Below, piece after piece: positions 63,801-64,000 of a DNA stretch of 64,000 bases. Below the pieces are notes generated by a model. It searched no databases. It was not told the DNA's origin and worked only from the letters and a program-made list of their open reading frames with translations. The stretch's first letter is position 1. The number at the start of each line of letters is the position of its first letter. A program made the position numbers and the translations under genes. Origin of the DNA: JBBQLG01 sp964251665 (GTDB taxonomy: Bacteria > Bacteroidota > Bacteroidia > Cytophagales > Spirosomataceae); contig CAXUKO010000002.1 in the NCBI GenBank assembly GCA_964251665.1, forward strand, positions 558,001 to 622,000. Reading direction: 5' to 3'.

Positions 63801-64000
63801 GTACCGCTAAAACTGGCCGGGCCACTCCACTGGTAGGTATACGGCGTACTGGCCCCGCTGACGTTAGCGGTGAACACACCCGTCGGATTGTCGCAGGTCA
63901 GCGTCAGGCTGTTCACACTCACGGCGGGCGGAGCGGTATCAGACGTAACCGTGGTTGTTGTGATGGTTCGGCAGTTGATCGAGTTCGTGACGGTCAGCGA
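57818..64000 (-). CDS. Giant secreted protein of SprB-like repeats (5' end outside window)
   Basis: The frame is open to the right edge, so the start and any signal peptide are not visible; about 2,060 residues can be read. It is almost entirely SprB/PKD-like units of 75-80 residues (SGGT.PYTY.W...G.YSVTVTGANGC). Seven diverse units come first (from 64000 down to about 62.3 kb), then a different domain (about 61.9-62.3 kb, ..SGSQTICSGSPISSL..), two more units, an exact array of fourteen 75-residue units, and two last units. It ends VVLCPIISIHKL without a recognisable T9SS C-terminal domain. Such proteins are surface adhesins; SprB itself drives gliding. The neighbouring giant gene lies 88 bp downstream. 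Confidence 0.88.
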   Translation of the reverse strand, partial: SLTVTNSINCRTITTTTVTSDTAPPAVSVNSLTLTCDNPTGVFTANVSGASTPYTYQWSGPASFSGTTASVTASVAGAYSVTVTGNNGCSTVTTTSAVSNTVSPTVTVSSLTFTCSQSSGTLTATVSGGTAPYTYVWDSNPYDINAWQSPPITPTVTVGTAGSYSVVVTGANGCTALGTTTVYPNTGAPTVGVNSLTLTCTNPTGTLTATPSGGTGPFTYLWNTAATTQSINATTAGTFSVTVTGANNCTRIATTTVTSSTVAPTVSVNSPTLGCNPSSATVTATVSGGTTPYTYRWTGPASFTSGAASFSTTTAGTYSLTVTGANGCLTTATSTVSSNLTAPTATINSLTLSCSQPSGTLTATASGGTTPYTYRWTGPSSITGNAASLTTSTAGIYSLTVTGNNGAGCSNTYSTTVVANTAPPVGTVNSFTLSCANPTGTLAATVSGGTTPYTYRWTGPASFTSSAASFTTATAGTYSLTVTGANGCIDTDVTTVSPSTGPPTVTINSLTLTCTNTSGTLTATPSGGTGPYTYLWNTTATTQAISANATGAYSVTVTGANGCSSVTGTTVVQTTTDITITNPSGSQTICSGSPISSLTLTTTASTANSIQFVYFGSPQSGTAMYTGGTFGGAATPVGGVVATGPITGPLTINAGTAPVTYYAYAILDPAQFSASCRPSVEFKITINPIPTATASGGGTLTCANTTVTLNGSSNVSNSTYQWSGPNAFVSTAQNPVVSVAGTYTLTVAAGNCSSTNIATVAVGQDITTPQNLTASNTGPLTCAVTNVTISASSSTTGVTYRWSGPASFTSNVASFTTAIAGTYSVTATSANGCISATSTTVVANTAPPVASLNSLTLTCTNPTGTLTATVNGGTSPYTYLWNTTATTQTISATAAGAYSVTVTGANGCSTTATTTVSPNTGAPTVSVNSLTLTCTNPTGTLTATVSGGTAPYSYLWNTTATTQAISATAAGAYSVTVTGANGCSTTATATVSPNTGAPTVSVNSLTLTCTNPTGTLTATTSGGTAPYTYLWNTTATTQAISATAAGAYSVTVTGANGCSRTATTTVSPNTGAPTVSVNSLTLTCTNPTGTLTATTSGGTAPYSYLWNTTATTQTISATAAGAYSVTVTGANGCSTTATTTVSPNVGTPTVSVNSLTLTCTNPTGTLTASVSGGTAPYTYLWNTTATTQAISATAAGAYSVTVTGANGCSTTATATVSPNTGAPTVSVNSLTLTCTNPTGTLTATTSGGTAPYSYLWNTTATTQTISATAAGAYSVTVTGANGCSTTATTTVSPNTGAPTVSVNSLTLTCTNPTGTLTATTSGGTSPYTYLWNTTATTQAISATTAGAYSVTVTGANGCSTTATTTVSPNTGAPTVSVNSLTLTCTNPTGTLTATTSGGTAPYSYLWNTTATTQTISATAAGAYSVTVTGANGCSTTATTTVSPNTGAPTVSVNSLTLTCTNPTGTLTASTSGGTSPYSYLWNTTATTQAISATAAGAYSVTVTGANGCSTTATTTVSPNTGAPTVSVNSLTLTCTNPTGTLTATVSGGTAPYSYLWNTTATTQAISVTAAGAYSVTVTGANGCSTTATTTVSPNTGAPTVSVNSLTLTCTNPTGTLTATTSGGTAPYSYLWNTTATTQTISATAAGAYSVTVTGANGCSTTATTTVSPNTGAPTVSVNSLTLTCTNPTGTLTATTSGGTSPYSYLWNTTATTQAISATTAGAYSVTVTGANGCSTTATTTVSPNTGAPTVSVNSLTLTCANPTGTLTATVSGGTAPYSYLWNTTATTQAISATAAGAYSVTVTGANGCSTTATTTVSPNTGAPTVSVNSLTLTCTNPTGTLTATTSGGTAPYTYLWNTTATTQAISATAAGAYSVTVTGANGCSRTAITTVQLDTNGPNLTASNTGPLTCSLTTVTVNATSSASGVSYRWNGPASFTSNAASFTTSTAGTYSVTATGPNGCVSLTTTTVQSNMAVPTITANSSGTLTCALTTISLTTSVGNATTPAYLWSTGEITSAIVVSNPGIYSVQVTSANGCTAATTVQVQSNAVVLCPIISIHKL
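58301..61450 (-). repeat. Fourteen tandem 225-bp coding repeats, no length variation
   Basis: Exactly 14 x 225 bp (3,150 bp), each encoding a 75-residue SprB-like unit (NSLTLTCTNPTGTLTA ... ANGCS). Unit boundaries fall every 225 bp, e.g. 58301-58525, 58526-58750, 61226-61450. Differences between units are few amino-acid swaps (T/V-SGG, A/S-PY, T/S-YLW, A/T-IS). Confidence 0.95.

Overview
The window comes from a member of the Bacteroidota, most likely a Spirosoma-like Cytophagales bacterium. The evidence is a type IX secretion (T9SS) type B sorting domain, two PorP/SprF proteins, a PorE-like OmpA protein, a SusC/SusD pair, TonB receptors with carboxypeptidase-regulatory-like N-termini, TAnnTTTG-type promoters, and moderately GC-rich coding DNA. 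This placement is inference from gene content; there is no rRNA or other marker gene in the window. I found no tRNA, rRNA, CRISPR array, transposase or phage gene.

Layout. 0-10.4 kb (+): the 3' part of a giant secreted adhesin with a type B C-terminal domain, then PorP/SprF, a PorE-like OmpA protein and a second PorP/SprF, i.e. a T9SS substrate with its export partners. 10.5-16.6 kb: an AAA ATPase, a small iron-permease-family protein (-), an ABC exporter, a probable lipoprotein and a LacI-type regulator. 16.6-23 kb (-): SusD and SusC with two tandem LacI-type palindromes upstream, and an exported Gfo/Idh/MocA oxidoreductase. 23.1-26.6 kb: a frameshifted DUF3267 gene, a NIPSNAP protein, an alpha-E protein and an outer-membrane beta-barrel. 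26.7-32.6 kb (-): glgE-maltokinase-glgB, the maltose-1-phosphate route to alpha-glucan. 32.8-35.8 kb: a vanadium-haloperoxidase/PAP2 lipoprotein, a TauE/SafE permease and a small asparagine-heptad coiled-coil protein.

35.9-49.6 kb (-) is a long one-directional block: a small membrane protein, a DUF3179 protein, three carboxymuconolactone-decarboxylase (AhpD-like) paralogues, two TonB receptors, an MFS transporter, two outer-membrane barrel proteins and a second haloperoxidase-type lipoprotein. Most gaps are 10-90 bp. This is my best candidate for an undescribed functional unit. Two of its three AhpD-like proteins lack the first cysteine of the CxxC centre.

49.9-51.1 kb holds a hypothetical membrane-anchored protein and a GNAT acetyltransferase. 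51.2-64 kb (-) is taken up by two giant secreted repeat proteins. One has 14 copies of a 74-77-residue module; the other has exactly 14 copies of a 75-residue (225-bp) SprB-like module. Neither shows a recognisable T9SS C-terminal domain. The second continues past the right edge of the window.

Two genes (DUF3267 and the larger TonB receptor) each carry a single-base frameshift at or next to a short homopolymer, so sequencing error must be excluded before calling them pseudogenes. Several long, perfect or near-perfect inverted repeats lie between genes and look like REP-type elements or terminators.
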